A DNA stretch of 64,000 nucleotides from Paracoccaceae bacterium (lineage in GTDB: Bacteria; Pseudomonadota; Alphaproteobacteria; Rhodobacterales; Rhodobacteraceae): positions 62,001-126,000 of the forward strand of contig JAAFAB010000008.1 of NCBI GenBank assembly GCA_018222585.1. The letters run 5' to 3'. The notes under the pieces were generated by a model. That model saw nothing but the letters and a program-made list of their open reading frames with translations. It did not search any database and was not told where the DNA came from. Both the position numbers and the translations under genes were made by a program. This document shows, piece after piece, positions 7,789 to 16,195 of the stretch (its first letter is position 1; every line of letters begins with the position of its first letter).

Positions 7789-8235
7789 TCAGGCGGGGAG
7801 CTTGCCGGTCAGCACGTAGCGCAGGATCTGAACGACCTGTTCAGGCGTCTCGGCCACGGCGAGGGCGGCACCGTCGACTTCCTTCAGCGCATGGCGATGT
7901 TCCGGCGCGTGCAGCACGATCAGCGACTTGCCGAGCGCCGCCGCGTAGCCGGCGTCGAAAGCCGCGTTCCACTGCTTGTATTTCTCGCCGAAGCGCACGA
8001 CGACCACGTCGGCCTGCTCGATCCCCATGCGGGTGCGGATCGCGTTGACCTTGGCGCCCTTGTGATCATGCCAGAAGGGGTTTTCTTCCGCACCCAGGAT
8101 CGCAACGCCGCAATCGTCCGAGGCGCCGTGGTCGGTGACCGGGCCGTCGAAGCTGATGGGCAGATCCGAGGCGCCCTCGGTGATCTGTTCGCGCCAGTCG
8201 GTGTGGATCTCGCCGGACAGGTAGACGTTCAGCAT
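7789..8235 (-). CDS. ytoQ: YtoQ family protein
   Basis: 148 residues. MLNVYLSGEIHTDWR at the start, FDGPVTDHGASDDCG in the middle and VVVVRFGEKYKQWNAAFDAGYA are the family signature. The fold is related to nucleoside 2-deoxyribosyltransferases, but the reaction is not established. The start lies four bases after the phnA-type stop, so the two genes form an operon. AGAGGT is seven bases upstream of the ATG. Confidence 0.9.
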   Translation of the reverse strand: MLNVYLSGEIHTDWREQITEGASDLPISFDGPVTDHGASDDCGVAILGAEENPFWHDHKGAKVNAIRTRMGIEQADVVVVRFGEKYKQWNAAFDAGYAAALGKSLIVLHAPEHRHALKEVDGAALAVAETPEQVVQILRYVLTGKLPA

Positions 8236-8239
8236 GGGC

Positions 8240-8530
8240 TTACCTCTTCTTCACGAACTCGGTGCGCAGCACGAGGCCGCGGATCTCGGGGTGGCGACAG
8301 TCGATTTCCTCGGGGTTGTCGGTCAGGCGGATCGTCTTGATCAGCGTGCCCTGCTTCAGCGTCGTGCCGGCGCCCTTGACCTTCAGGTCCTTGACCAGCA
8401 CCACCGCATCGCCGTCGGCGAGCGGCGTGCCCTGCGCATCGACCACCTGCACCGCATCGCGGGCCGCGATCTCGGAAGCGGGTAGCCACTCGCCGCTCAC
8501 CTCGTCGTAGACGTAGTCGTCGTCACTCAT
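8240..8530 (-). CDS. PhnA domain protein (alkylphosphonate utilisation protein/YjdM family)
   Basis: 96 residues. The C-terminal PhnA domain is clear: LADGDAVVLVKDLKVKGAGT, KQGTLIKTIRLTDNPEEIDC and IRGLVLRTEFVKK. The N-terminal zinc ribbon of longer YjdM proteins is absent and replaced by a short YVYDEVSGEWLP segment. The family carries the phosphonate name but its role is unproven; no phosphonate genes are nearby. ATG 8530 follows GGAGA by five bases; an upstream ATG at 8548 is less likely. Confidence 0.85.
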   Translation of the reverse strand: MSDDDYVYDEVSGEWLPASEIAARDAVQVVDAQGTPLADGDAVVLVKDLKVKGAGTTLKQGTLIKTIRLTDNPEEIDCRHPEIRGLVLRTEFVKKR

Positions 8531-8583
8531 CTTGCTCTCCCGGGTCATGCGGAGTGGATTGCGTGGGACGGCGGGCGGGGCGT

Positions 8584-8603
8584 CTCTCCCCCTGGGGGGA
8601 GAG
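8584..8603 (-). terminator. Hairpin after pheT
   Basis: Perfect nine-base stem CTCTCCCCC / GGGGGAGAG with a two-base loop, 14 bases beyond the pheT stop. No T run. Confidence 0.35.
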
Positions 8604-8617
8604 CGCGCCGCACACCG

Positions 8618-11017
8618 TCAGCCGCGCAGGGTGCCGCCGGTGGCCTTCTGGACCTTCTCGACGATCCTGGCAGAGATCGCCTCGATCTCCTTTTCCTTCA
8701 GCGTCGCGTCCCTCGGCTGGATGCGCACGGTCATCGCCAGGCTCTTCTTGCCCTCACCGAGGCTGCCGCCGATGAACTCGTCGAAGATGCGGACCTCCTC
8801 GATCAGCGCCTTGTCGGCGCCCGAGGCGGCATTGACCAGGGTCAGCGCCTCGACCTCGGCGTCGACGACGAAGGCGAAGTCGCGTTCCACTGCCTGCAGG
8901 TCATTCAGCACCAGCGCCCCCTTCGAGGCATCGGCGTTGCGCGGCAGCGGCACCTCGGCGGGCCAGATGGTGAAGCCCACGACGGGGCCTTTCACATCCA
9001 TGGCGGCCAGCACCCTGGGGTGCAGCTCTCCGAAGACCGCCAGCATCTTCTTCGGGCCGAGGCAGATGCGGCCATGGCGGCCGGGGTGCCACCATTCCGC
9101 CGCCCCGCGCAGGATCTGCACCTTGGCCGGTGCCCCGATGGCTGACAGGACCGCCTCGCAATCCGCCTTGGCGTCGAAGACATCGACGGCACGCGCGGTG
9201 CCATGAACGTCCTTCGGGCCGGTCTGACCGACCAGGATGCCCGAAACCTGCAGGTGCTGCTCGCCCGGCTCGCCGCCGTGCCAGGCCGCGCCCACCTCGA
9301 ACAGCGCCATGTCGGTCATGCCGCGCGCCTGGTTGCGGGCCGCGGCCTGCAGCAGGCCGGGCAGCAGCGCCGGGCGCATGTGGCTCATCTCGGAGCTGAT
9401 CGGGTTGGCGACCATGGTCGCGTCATCGCCACCGTCGAACAGCCGGGCCGAGTCCCTGTCGATGAAGCTGTAGGTCACGCATTCGTTGTACCCCAGGGCC
9501 GCCACCGTGCGCCGCGCCACCTGCTCGCGCTTCTGCAGCGGCGTCAGGATCGGCTTCGGCACGCCGGGCAGCATGCGCGGCATCGGCTTCGGCTGCAGCT
9601 TCGTCAGCGAGGCGATGCGGGCCACCTCTTCGACCAGGTCGGCCTCGCCCTGCACGTCCGGGCGCCAGGAGGGCACATGGGCCATGTCGCCGTCCATGAC
9701 GAAGCCCAGGCGTTCGAGCGTCGCGCGCTGTTCCTCGGCCGGGATGTCCATGCCCACGAGGGACGAGCACCGCGCAGTGTCCAGCTTGTAGGCGCGCGAC
9801 ACGTCGGGCGCTTCGCCGGCCACCACGGCCTCGCAGGCCTCGCCGCCACAGAGCTGAAGGATCAGCGCCGTGGCGCGGTCCAGGGCCTCGCGGTTGAAGG
9901 CCGGGTCGATGCCGCGTTCATTGCGGTAGCGCGCGTCGGAATTGATCTTCAGCGCCCGGCCGCCTTCGGCGATCGAGATGAAATCCCAGAAGGCCGCTTC
10001 CAGGAAGACGTCGGTGGTTTCCTCGGTGCAGCCGCTCTCTTCGCCGCCCATGATGCCGCCGATGCTCTCGACGCCCTTGTCGTCCGAGATCACCAGCACG
10101 CCGGCGGGGATCGTGTAGGTCTTTTCGTCCAGCGCCAGCAGCTCTTCGCCGCCCTTGGCGCGATGGATCACCAGGTCGCCCGAGACCTTCGCCGCGTCGA
10201 AGACGTGCAGCGGGCGGTTCAGGTCGTAGGTGAAGTAATTGGTCACATCGACCAGGGCGGAGATCGGGCGCAGGCCGATGGCGCGCAGCTTGTCCTGCAG
10301 CCAGGCGGGCGAGGGCCCGTTCTTCACGCCCTTGATCAGGCGACCGGCGAAGGTGTGGCAGCCGTCCATCGCGCTCTCGTCGATGGTGACCCGGATCGGC
10401 GAGGGGCCGGCGGTTTCGGCCACCGAGACCTCGGCCATGGGCCGCAACGTGCCGAGGCCACGCGCCGCGAGGTCGCGGGCCACGCCGCGCACGCCAAGCG
10501 CGTCGGGGCGGTTCGGGGTGATGGCGATCTCGATCACCGGATCGACCTTGGTGGGATCGTTCTGCGCCAGCCAGTCGGCGAATTCCTGGCCGACGTCGCC
10601 GCTCTCCAACTCGATGATGCCGTTATGCTCGTCCGACAGCTCCAGCTCGCGTTCCGAGGCCATCATGCCGTGGCTTTCCACGCCGCGGATCTTGCCGACG
10701 GAAATTGTGATGTCGAGGCCGGGGATATACATGCCGGGCTTGGCCAGGACGGCGGTGATGCCGGCGCGCGCATTGGGGGCGCCGCAGACGATCTGCGTCT
10801 CGCCCTCGTCGGTCTGCACGCGGCAGACGCGCAGCTTGTCGGCGTCGGGGTGCTGCTCGGCTTCCAGCACCTTGACCAGCTTGAAGCCCTTCAGCTTGGC
10901 GGCGGGGTCCGTGACCTCTTCGACCTCGAGGCCGAGGTCGGTCAGCGCTTCCAGGATCTCGCCCAGGGTGGCCTGGGTGTCGAGATGCTCCTTGAGCCAG
11001 GAGAGGGTGAATTTCAT
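8618..11017 (-). CDS. pheT: Phenylalanyl-tRNA synthetase beta subunit
   Basis: 799 residues, full length for the long bacterial form. Domains in order: B1, starting MKFTLSWLKEHL; an EMAP/OB-type tRNA-binding domain (about 40-150); B3/B4 editing region; B5; core synthetase-like region; and the C-terminal anticodon-binding FDX-ACB domain (about 705-799). With PheS it forms the alpha2-beta2 enzyme that charges tRNA-Phe. ATG 11017 has AGGGG seven bases upstream; the open frame continues further upstream but the extension is not family-like. Unusually, pheS is not adjacent: 2.9 kb with three other genes lies between them. Confidence 0.97.
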   Translation of the reverse strand: MKFTLSWLKEHLDTQATLGEILEALTDLGLEVEEVTDPAAKLKGFKLVKVLEAEQHPDADKLRVCRVQTDEGETQIVCGAPNARAGITAVLAKPGMYIPGLDITISVGKIRGVESHGMMASERELELSDEHNGIIELESGDVGQEFADWLAQNDPTKVDPVIEIAITPNRPDALGVRGVARDLAARGLGTLRPMAEVSVAETAGPSPIRVTIDESAMDGCHTFAGRLIKGVKNGPSPAWLQDKLRAIGLRPISALVDVTNYFTYDLNRPLHVFDAAKVSGDLVIHRAKGGEELLALDEKTYTIPAGVLVISDDKGVESIGGIMGGEESGCTEETTDVFLEAAFWDFISIAEGGRALKINSDARYRNERGIDPAFNREALDRATALILQLCGGEACEAVVAGEAPDVSRAYKLDTARCSSLVGMDIPAEEQRATLERLGFVMDGDMAHVPSWRPDVQGEADLVEEVARIASLTKLQPKPMPRMLPGVPKPILTPLQKREQVARRTVAALGYNECVTYSFIDRDSARLFDGGDDATMVANPISSEMSHMRPALLPGLLQAAARNQARGMTDMALFEVGAAWHGGEPGEQHLQVSGILVGQTGPKDVHGTARAVDVFDAKADCEAVLSAIGAPAKVQILRGAAEWWHPGRHGRICLGPKKMLAVFGELHPRVLAAMDVKGPVVGFTIWPAEVPLPRNADASKGALVLNDLQAVERDFAFVVDAEVEALTLVNAASGADKALIEEVRIFDEFIGGSLGEGKKSLAMTVRIQPRDATLKEKEIEAISARIVEKVQKATGGTLRG

Positions 11018-11124
11018 CGCGGATCCCCTTTGTTCCTTGCACCCGGTCGCCCGGGTCGTCCCGGGGCTTGTCCCCCATCGGCAGGCATTTGTCGAGAGGG
11101 GGCTGGCCCGCTTGCGCGGCCCCG

Positions 11125-12033
11125 CTAGCCGGGTCCCCCAGGCAGCGCCCGGCCCGTCGCGAGGGCGCCCGCGGCCTGCCCCCGGGCAAGTCCGGCCACT
11201 GCGCGCTGCAGCCGTTCGGCAAGCCCGCGCGCGCCGTCGCTCTGCCGCACGCTGTCGGGCCAGACGATCGCCGGCCAATGGGCGGTCAAGTCAGGTCGCA
11301 CCGCCTGGCAGTAGGCCTGACCAAGCGGCCCCGGCATCCGCATCAGCGAGCCGCCAATGCGGCCATTGAGCTCCAGCACCTGCGGCCGGCCGTCCTCGAC
11401 AAAGTAGTCGAAGCAGCAGAAACCACGGAATCCCAACTCGGTCAGCATGGCCGTGAACAGCGCGAGGTGCTCGCCCGGCAGGGGGGTGACCTGCCCGGCC
11501 CCGTCGCGCAGACCGCGCCGCATCGTGCCGGGCCGGTGCGGATAGCTGACCATCCGGCTCATCGCGACACTGCCGTCAGGGCCGACCAGAAGATGTGCTG
11601 CATGTTCCACCTCGGCCGAGATCCAGCGTTGCCAGGTCCAGGCCGGATCCCCTGCGCCGCCCGCATAGATGGCCCCGGTGGCCCGCGCGCCGCCGGTGCC
11701 GACGCGCGGCTTGCGCACCGCCGTGGCGCCCGGACGGGGAAGCGGCAGCCAGTCGCCAAATCCCGCGACCAGCAGCCGTTCGCTGAAAGCCTGCTTGTCC
11801 TCGCACAGCCCGAAGGTCGCGGCGGCGGGGGCAAGGAACTTGCGCCCCGCCAGCTGCGGATAGACCGCCTGCAGGTAACAGATGTCGCGCCCGTCCAGCG
11901 GCAGGATCGCATCGGCCCAGTCCACGAGATCCGACCCGAAGCCCGCCACGCGCACGTCGACACCCAGAGGCGCCAGGGCCCGACAGATGGCCCCTGCACG
12001 GGACCGTTTGGTCGCGGCCAGCAAGAGTTTCAA
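11125..12033 (-). CDS. ATP-grasp domain protein of unknown substrate
   Basis: 302 residues. N-terminal Rossmann-like preATP-grasp part (KLLLAATKRSRAGAICRAL, then VDWADAILPLDG) and an ATP-grasp domain with DKQAFSERLL and the metal/ATP site FDYFVEDGRPQVLELNGRIGGS, where Glu and Asn would bind Mg. Such enzymes ligate a carboxylate to an amine or thiol through an acyl phosphate. TTG at 12033 is proposed as start (AGGACG region ten bases upstream); no ATG fits. It lies between pheS and pheT on the same strand, 107 bases before pheT. No biosynthetic neighbours reveal its substrate. Confidence 0.75.
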   Translation of the reverse strand: MKLLLAATKRSRAGAICRALAPLGVDVRVAGFGSDLVDWADAILPLDGRDICYLQAVYPQLAGRKFLAPAAATFGLCEDKQAFSERLLVAGFGDWLPLPRPGATAVRKPRVGTGGARATGAIYAGGAGDPAWTWQRWISAEVEHAAHLLVGPDGSVAMSRMVSYPHRPGTMRRGLRDGAGQVTPLPGEHLALFTAMLTELGFRGFCCFDYFVEDGRPQVLELNGRIGGSLMRMPGPLGQAYCQAVRPDLTAHWPAIVWPDSVRQSDGARGLAERLQRAVAGLARGQAAGALATGRALPGGPG

Positions 12034-12364
12034 GATTATACGTCCTCCCCCCGGACGGTTGCGGCCCTTCAGGGCAGAGAAATTTCTGCCAGGCCCGCCC
12101 GATCGTTTCCCCAGTCGGGGCCCGGCGGACCAACGTCCGGCCCGTTCCCCAGGCGGTCCCCCTGCACCGCGCCCTCCCCTGCGCCGCCGCCCTGCCCGTC
12201 GCCCGGCCCCCTGCCGCGCGAAAGGCTGCCCTCCACCCCCCCCCCCGAGAGACGACGCCACGAGACCCTTCGAACGAGGGGACGTCATGGCCCGGCGCTG
12301 GCGGGGTCATGTTGGATGGGACCACGTATCTTCTAGCAAGCCGTCCGAGTCGACACCAGCGCCG
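12034..12364. other. Gene-free stretch with an 11-C tract
   Basis: 331 bases between the YrhK and ATP-grasp genes. It holds an imperfect foldback GGCAGA-GAAATT-TCTGCC near 12074-12091 and a run of 11 C at 12236-12246. No convincing gene, promoter or terminator is seen. Confidence 0.5.
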
Positions 12365-12649
12365 TCATTCCTGCTGGAGGCGCTCCGCCAGGGTATCGTC
12401 GCGACCCATGCGCCACAGCTTGACCTCGCGCGCGAGGCGCAGCGAGGGCTTGGCGGCAAAGAGGAAGGACCCGACGAGGAAAAGCCAGGTGCCCGCCGTC
12501 TGCAGACTGTCATAGAAGAACAGGACCGAGCCGGCGATGAAGCAGAGCGCGGCGAGGAAGTCGACCAGCGTGTAGACGATTTCGAACAGCGCGTAGACGC
12601 GGCGGGTCTCGGCGTTCCGTTCCCGGTTGCGGTGGTGAAAGAGGCGCAT
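12365..12649 (-). CDS. YrhK domain membrane protein
   Basis: 94 residues. FEIVYTLVDFLAALCFIAGSVLFFYDS and TWLFLVGSFLFAAKPSLRLAREVK match the YrhK-like domain, which has two transmembrane helices (about 23-45 and 53-70). The function of the family is unknown. The ribosome site GGAG lies six bases before ATG 12649. It stands alone in the pheS-pheT interval. Confidence 0.85.
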   Translation of the reverse strand: MRLFHHRNRERNAETRRVYALFEIVYTLVDFLAALCFIAGSVLFFYDSLQTAGTWLFLVGSFLFAAKPSLRLAREVKLWRMGRDDTLAERLQQE

Positions 12650-13231
12650 GGGGATCTCCGTCTGTCAGGTCGCATTGGAAGCCGGCGGGCGCCGGGGTGG
12701 TCTGGGGGGCCGGCCCGGCAGCCGTGCCCCGGCGCCCCTGCGGCAGGAGCCGGGTGCCGCACCGTCGCTGCAGGCAAGATAGGTCCGGCAGAGGTGTTGC
12801 CAAGCCCAAGGGGCGGGCCATGCCCGACGCGCGTTCGGGCCGGGCCTGGGCAGGCACGGGATCCGCTGCAGCGCAAGGCCCTCGGGACGGGGATGCCAGG
12901 ACGGAACTGTCGGAGCGCGGCCGGACGCCCGAACCTCTTCGTCAGCGGCGGCCAGGCGAGGCTGGATCGAGGCTCTGCCCGGGGAGGGCATACCCCTCAC
13001 GGCCATGAGACTTCCCGCCGTACGGTCCCGAGGCGCAGGACAGCGCATTGACCGATGCCTCGGACCGAGGAAGGGCGGGATGCCGGGACCATGCCCGTCC
13101 CGGACGCCTGCGGCCCGGCCAGCCGCCGCCCCGGGGCTGCGTCCGCTCGGCCCTGAAACCGTCCCACGGACGGCTTCCGAGACGGGCCTCTCCTCCCCCA
13201 TGGGCACGGGGCAGGCATTGGAGGGGAGATT
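12650..13231. other. Gene-free stretch, 582 bases
   Basis: Open frames exist on both strands, but they are Pro/Arg/Ala-rich with no family resemblance, no ribosome site and no signal peptide, as expected for GC-rich non-coding DNA. No RNA gene, clear terminator or mobile-element end was recognised. It may be decayed sequence on the flank of the lower-GC gene that follows. Confidence 0.45.
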
Positions 13232-13816
13232 TCAGAAGCTGTCGAACGGGTTCCCAGCGCTCGCGCCTGCACCTTGGTCGCCAAACGGATTGTTCTTCAA
13301 CTCACCAGTCGCATTGCGTTCCCAACAATTGGCTGCCGCTGCCAGCGCATTGCTGCTAGCTCGCAGCGAGAGTTCATAGCTATCGCCGTTTGGAAAGATC
13401 AAACTCGATCTCGTGCCAAAGCGCAAAGCGCGAAACAAGTTTACATATTCATCCGGGGAAACGAGCAGTTGCATGACCTGAGCTGTAGGAAGGGCATCGG
13501 TGTCTTTACGCTTAAACGTTGAGGCAACCGAAATATATTTCTGCCCATCCACCTCGATCACCACAACACCGAGCGCTTCGTTGTAAGGCAACGTGAAGTC
13601 ATCTCGAAAGTACACGAAGTCCATAGTGTCCTCAAAAAGGCGCACAGCAAAAAACGCGTTCGTGTACTCAATGAAAGCCGTACAAATTGAAAGCTCTCCA
13701 GCACGATCCGCCGGCCAGTACTCTGACTTCCACTCAGGTCCGGACTGCGCCTGCAAAGCGCCCGGGAACGCGAGCAGAGAAAGACAACAGAGCGATCTAG
13801 CGACGGATCGAAACAT
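13232..13816 (-). CDS. Secreted protein of unknown function in a low-GC patch
   Basis: 194 residues with a signal peptide (about 1-23, ending LQAQ). The mature part has aromatic, beta-rich sequence (EYWPADRAGELSICTAF, DTMDFVYFRDDF) and a C-terminal half with SLIFPNGDSYELSLRASSN, which resembles invasion-associated or TonB-adjacent periplasmic domains only loosely. Base composition is clearly lower in GC than its neighbours: bases 13561-13620 are 50 percent GC by count. It uses AT-rich codons rare elsewhere here. This suggests recent transfer. No family was recognised. Confidence 0.7.
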   Translation of the reverse strand: MFRSVARSLCCLSLLAFPGALQAQSGPEWKSEYWPADRAGELSICTAFIEYTNAFFAVRLFEDTMDFVYFRDDFTLPYNEALGVVVIEVDGQKYISVASTFKRKDTDALPTAQVMQLLVSPDEYVNLFRALRFGTRSSLIFPNGDSYELSLRASSNALAAAANCWERNATGELKNNPFGDQGAGASAGNPFDSF

Positions 13817-13890
13817 AGCATTCCAGCGTCAGTTAAATGTCACTGAATGCTAAACTAGCTGTATTCGTTAGCAACAGAGAAGAGTCATTC

Positions 13891-14955
13891 TCAAACCCCG
13901 CCGCGAATGGTCGGCACCTGCAGCGCGCTGAACCCGTAGTGCCTCAGCCACCGCAGGTCGCTGTCGAAGAATGCCCGCAAATCCGGGATGCCGTATTTCA
14001 GCATGGCGATCCGGTCGATCCCCATGCCGAAGGCGAAGCCCTGCCATTCGTTCGGGTCGATCCCGCCCGCCTGAAGCACCTTGGGGTGGACCATGCCGGA
14101 GCCCAGCACCTCCAGCCAGCCGTCGCCCTCGCCCACCTTCACGGTGCCGTTCTCCCAGGAGCACTGGATGTCGACCTCGGCCGAAGGCTCGGTGAAGGGG
14201 AAGTGCGAGGCGCGGAAGCGGGTTTTCACCTTGGTGCCGAAATAGGCCGAGAAGAACTCTTCCAGCACCCATTTCAGGTTCGCCATGGAGATGTCGCGGT
14301 CGATGGCCAGCCCCTCGACCTGGTGGAACATCGGCGTATGGGTCTGGTCGTAGTCGGCGCGGTAGACGCGGCCCGGGCAGATGATCCGCGTGGGGGCGCC
14401 GGTGGCCTCCATCGAGCGGATCTGCACGGGCGAGGTATGGGTGCGCAGCACGTGCGGCGGAAGGTCGTCGCCCTCGGCGCGGTGCATGTAGAAGGTGTCC
14501 ATCTCGGCCCGCGCGGGGTGGTGGCCGGGGATGTTGAGGGCGTCGAAGTTGTACCAGTCGGTCTCGACCTGCGGGCCTTCGGCCACGGCAAAGCCCATGT
14601 CGGCGAAGATCGCGGTGCATTCCTCCCAGACCTGCGAGACCGGGTGGATGCTGCCCTGACGCTGCGGGCGCACCGGCAGGGTGACGTCCAGCCACTCGGC
14701 CTTCAGGCGCTCGTCCAGCGCGGCATCGGAGAGGGCGGCCTTCTTGGCGGCCAGGGCCGAGTTGATCTCGTTCTTGAGGGCGTTCAGCTTAGGGCCCATG
14801 ACCTGGCGCTCTTCCGGGGTCATCTTGCCCAGTTCGCGCATCTGCAGGGAAATCTCGCCCTTCTTGCCGACGGCCTGAACGCGCAGCTCTTCCAGTGCGG
14901 CCTCGCTGCCCGCACCGGAAATCAGCCCCAGGTATTTCGCCTTCAGATCGTCCAT
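13891..14955 (-). CDS. pheS: Phenylalanyl-tRNA synthetase alpha subunit
   Basis: 354 residues. An N-terminal coiled coil (about 1-90) binds tRNA; the class II catalytic core follows with motif 2 around [11 protein letters not shown] and [26 protein letters not shown], and motif 3 [18 protein letters not shown]. It makes Phe-tRNA with PheT. GGAGG lies five bases before ATG 14955. It is followed by the lower-GC gene instead of pheT, so the two subunits are probably made from different transcripts or a long one. Confidence 0.97.
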   Translation of the reverse strand: MDDLKAKYLGLISGAGSEAALEELRVQAVGKKGEISLQMRELGKMTPEERQVMGPKLNALKNEINSALAAKKAALSDAALDERLKAEWLDVTLPVRPQRQGSIHPVSQVWEECTAIFADMGFAVAEGPQVETDWYNFDALNIPGHHPARAEMDTFYMHRAEGDDLPPHVLRTHTSPVQIRSMEATGAPTRIICPGRVYRADYDQTHTPMFHQVEGLAIDRDISMANLKWVLEEFFSAYFGTKVKTRFRASHFPFTEPSAEVDIQCSWENGTVKVGEGDGWLEVLGSGMVHPKVLQAGGIDPNEWQGFAFGMGIDRIAMLKYGIPDLRAFFDSDLRWLRHYGFSALQVPTIRGGV

Positions 14956-15097
14956 AACCGCCTCCGTTCGCAGACCGCGTCGGGGTTACCACAGGTGGGC
15001 GGGAATGCAAGCTGTAGCGGGGCCGCACCGCCCGCTCCGGCCCCGCCGCAGATGGGCACGGGGGAGCCGGTTCGCGCCCGGCCCATCTCCATTCGAT

Positions 15098-15135
15098 GGC
15101 CGGAAATACTCCGGGGGAGTCTCGGGAACCGAGAC
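15098..15135. repeat. Copy of a dispersed intergenic motif plus hairpin
   Basis: GGCCGGAAATACTCC at 15098-15112 is identical to 7750-7764. It is followed by the hairpin GTCTCGG-GAA-CCGAGAC at 15119-15135. Lies between rplT and pheS on non-coding DNA. Confidence 0.5.
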
Positions 15136-15171
15136 GGGGGCAGCGCCACCTGCCGCTGCCACGACAAAGAA

Positions 15172-15199
15172 AAACCCCGCTCCGGGCGGAGCGGGGTTT
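15172..15199 (-). terminator. Intrinsic terminator after rplT
   Basis: Stem AAACCCCGCTCC / GGAGCGGGGTTT with a four-base loop; on the minus strand the arm is followed by TTTTCTTTG. Confidence 0.85.
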
Positions 15200-15224
15200 C
15201 CTGTCTCTCGGGCGCTGTGGTCGC

Positions 15225-15590
15225 TCAGGCGGCCAGGGCGCTCTTGGCCTGGTCAACGATGGCAGCGAAGGCCGCCGGTTCGTTCACGGCCAGGTCGGCG
15301 AGGACCTTGCGGTCGACTTCGATGCCGGCCAGGGCCAGACCGTTGATGAAACGCGAGTAGGTCATGGCCTCGTCATGGGCACGGACACCTGCGTTGATCC
15401 GCTGGATCCACAGGGCGCGGAAATTGCGCTTGCGGTTCTTGCGGTCGCGGGTCGCGTACTGGTTGGCCTTGTCGACGGCCTGACGGGCAACCTTGTAGGT
15501 ATTCTTGCGACGGCCGTAATAGCCTTTTGCCGCCTTGATGACCTTCTTGTGACGGGCGTGGGTCGTGGTACCACCTTTGACACGGGACAT
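15225..15590 (-). CDS. rplT: 50S ribosomal protein L20
   Basis: 121 residues. [19 protein letters not shown], then [17 protein letters not shown] and [14 protein letters not shown], are typical of L20, an early assembly protein that binds 23S rRNA. AGGAGGT precedes the ATG. Follows rpmI by 12 bases as in most bacteria; infC is not adjacent here. Ends at a strong terminator. Confidence 0.98.
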   Translation of the reverse strand: MSRVKGGTTTHARHKKVIKAAKGYYGRRKNTYKVARQAVDKANQYATRDRKNRKRNFRALWIQRINAGVRAHDEAMTYSRFINGLALAGIEVDRKVLADLAVNEPAAFAAIVDQAKSALAA

Positions 15591-15602
15591 ATCGCGACCT
15601 CC

Positions 15603-15809
15603 TTATTTCTTGCGGGCGTAGGGCATCATCGGCTTGATGATCTGCTCATCAGCCTTCGACAGGACAGTCGTGCCGCGTGCGGTACGGATGAACTTGGTGG
15701 TGCGCTTGATCATGCCGTGGCGCTTGCCGGCCTGACCCGCCAGGATCTTGCCGGTCCCGGTCACCTTGAAGCGTTTCTTGACGCTCGACTTGGTCTTCAT
15801 CTTGGGCAT
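15603..15809 (-). CDS. rpmI: 50S ribosomal protein L35
   Basis: 68 residues. [37 protein letters not shown] and the end MMPYARKK are typical of L35. GAGGAGACGAAA precedes ATG 15809; an upstream in-frame ATG gives an unrelated extension. First gene of the rpmI-rplT unit. Confidence 0.97.
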   Translation of the reverse strand: MPKMKTKSSVKKRFKVTGTGKILAGQAGKRHGMIKRTTKFIRTARGTTVLSKADEQIIKPMMPYARKK

Positions 15810-15915
15810 TTTCGTCTCCTCTTGCAGAGTGTGCACGCGACTCGGCATGCCTCGTCGGCCGGCCGCGCAGGTAGAGATGGGGCGTATATGGGCGGATTCG
15901 CCTTTTGGCAAGGGG

Positions 15916-16146
15916 TCAGATGCTGCGCATGACCTCGGCCAGGACGCGGATCATCACGTCGGGCAGATGCATCAGCCCGTAGCGCGCCGGGTCCGAGACA
16001 TAGGCCCAGCCGACCATGCCCGCGCCACAGCACAGAGCGAAGGCCGAGACCGAGGGCAGGCGCCGGTCCGCCCAGGCGGAAACCAGGGCGGGCACGGCAA
16101 GCAGGCAGAGCAGGACGCCGCCTGCGTAGATGAAATCAAAGCTCAT
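15916..16146 (-). CDS. Small two-helix membrane protein
   Basis: 76 residues with two hydrophobic segments (about 6-24 and 33-50) separated by a short basic loop (ADRRLPS). The end [17 protein letters not shown] looks amphipathic. It lies between pyk and rpmI, 49 bases after the pyk stop on the same strand, with a G-rich ribosome site before the ATG. No function is known to me; the position suggests read-through from pyk. Confidence 0.65.
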   Translation of the reverse strand: MSFDFIYAGGVLLCLLAVPALVSAWADRRLPSVSAFALCCGAGMVGWAYVSDPARYGLMHLPDVMIRVLAEVMRSI

Positions 16147-16195
16147 GCCCCGGCCCTACCCCAAAGGCGCGCCGGGGCCAAAGGGTATTCCGTGT

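Noticed and set aside
11018-11278. Extension of pheT upstream to an ATG at 11278
   Set aside because: The added 87 residues are Arg/Ala-rich and match no PheT; ATG 11017 has a proper ribosome site and the conserved MKFTLSWLKEH start.
12236-12246. Run of 11 C as a possible phase-variable tract
   Set aside because: It lies in non-coding DNA, not in a promoter spacer or start of a gene that I can identify, so there is no sign of function.
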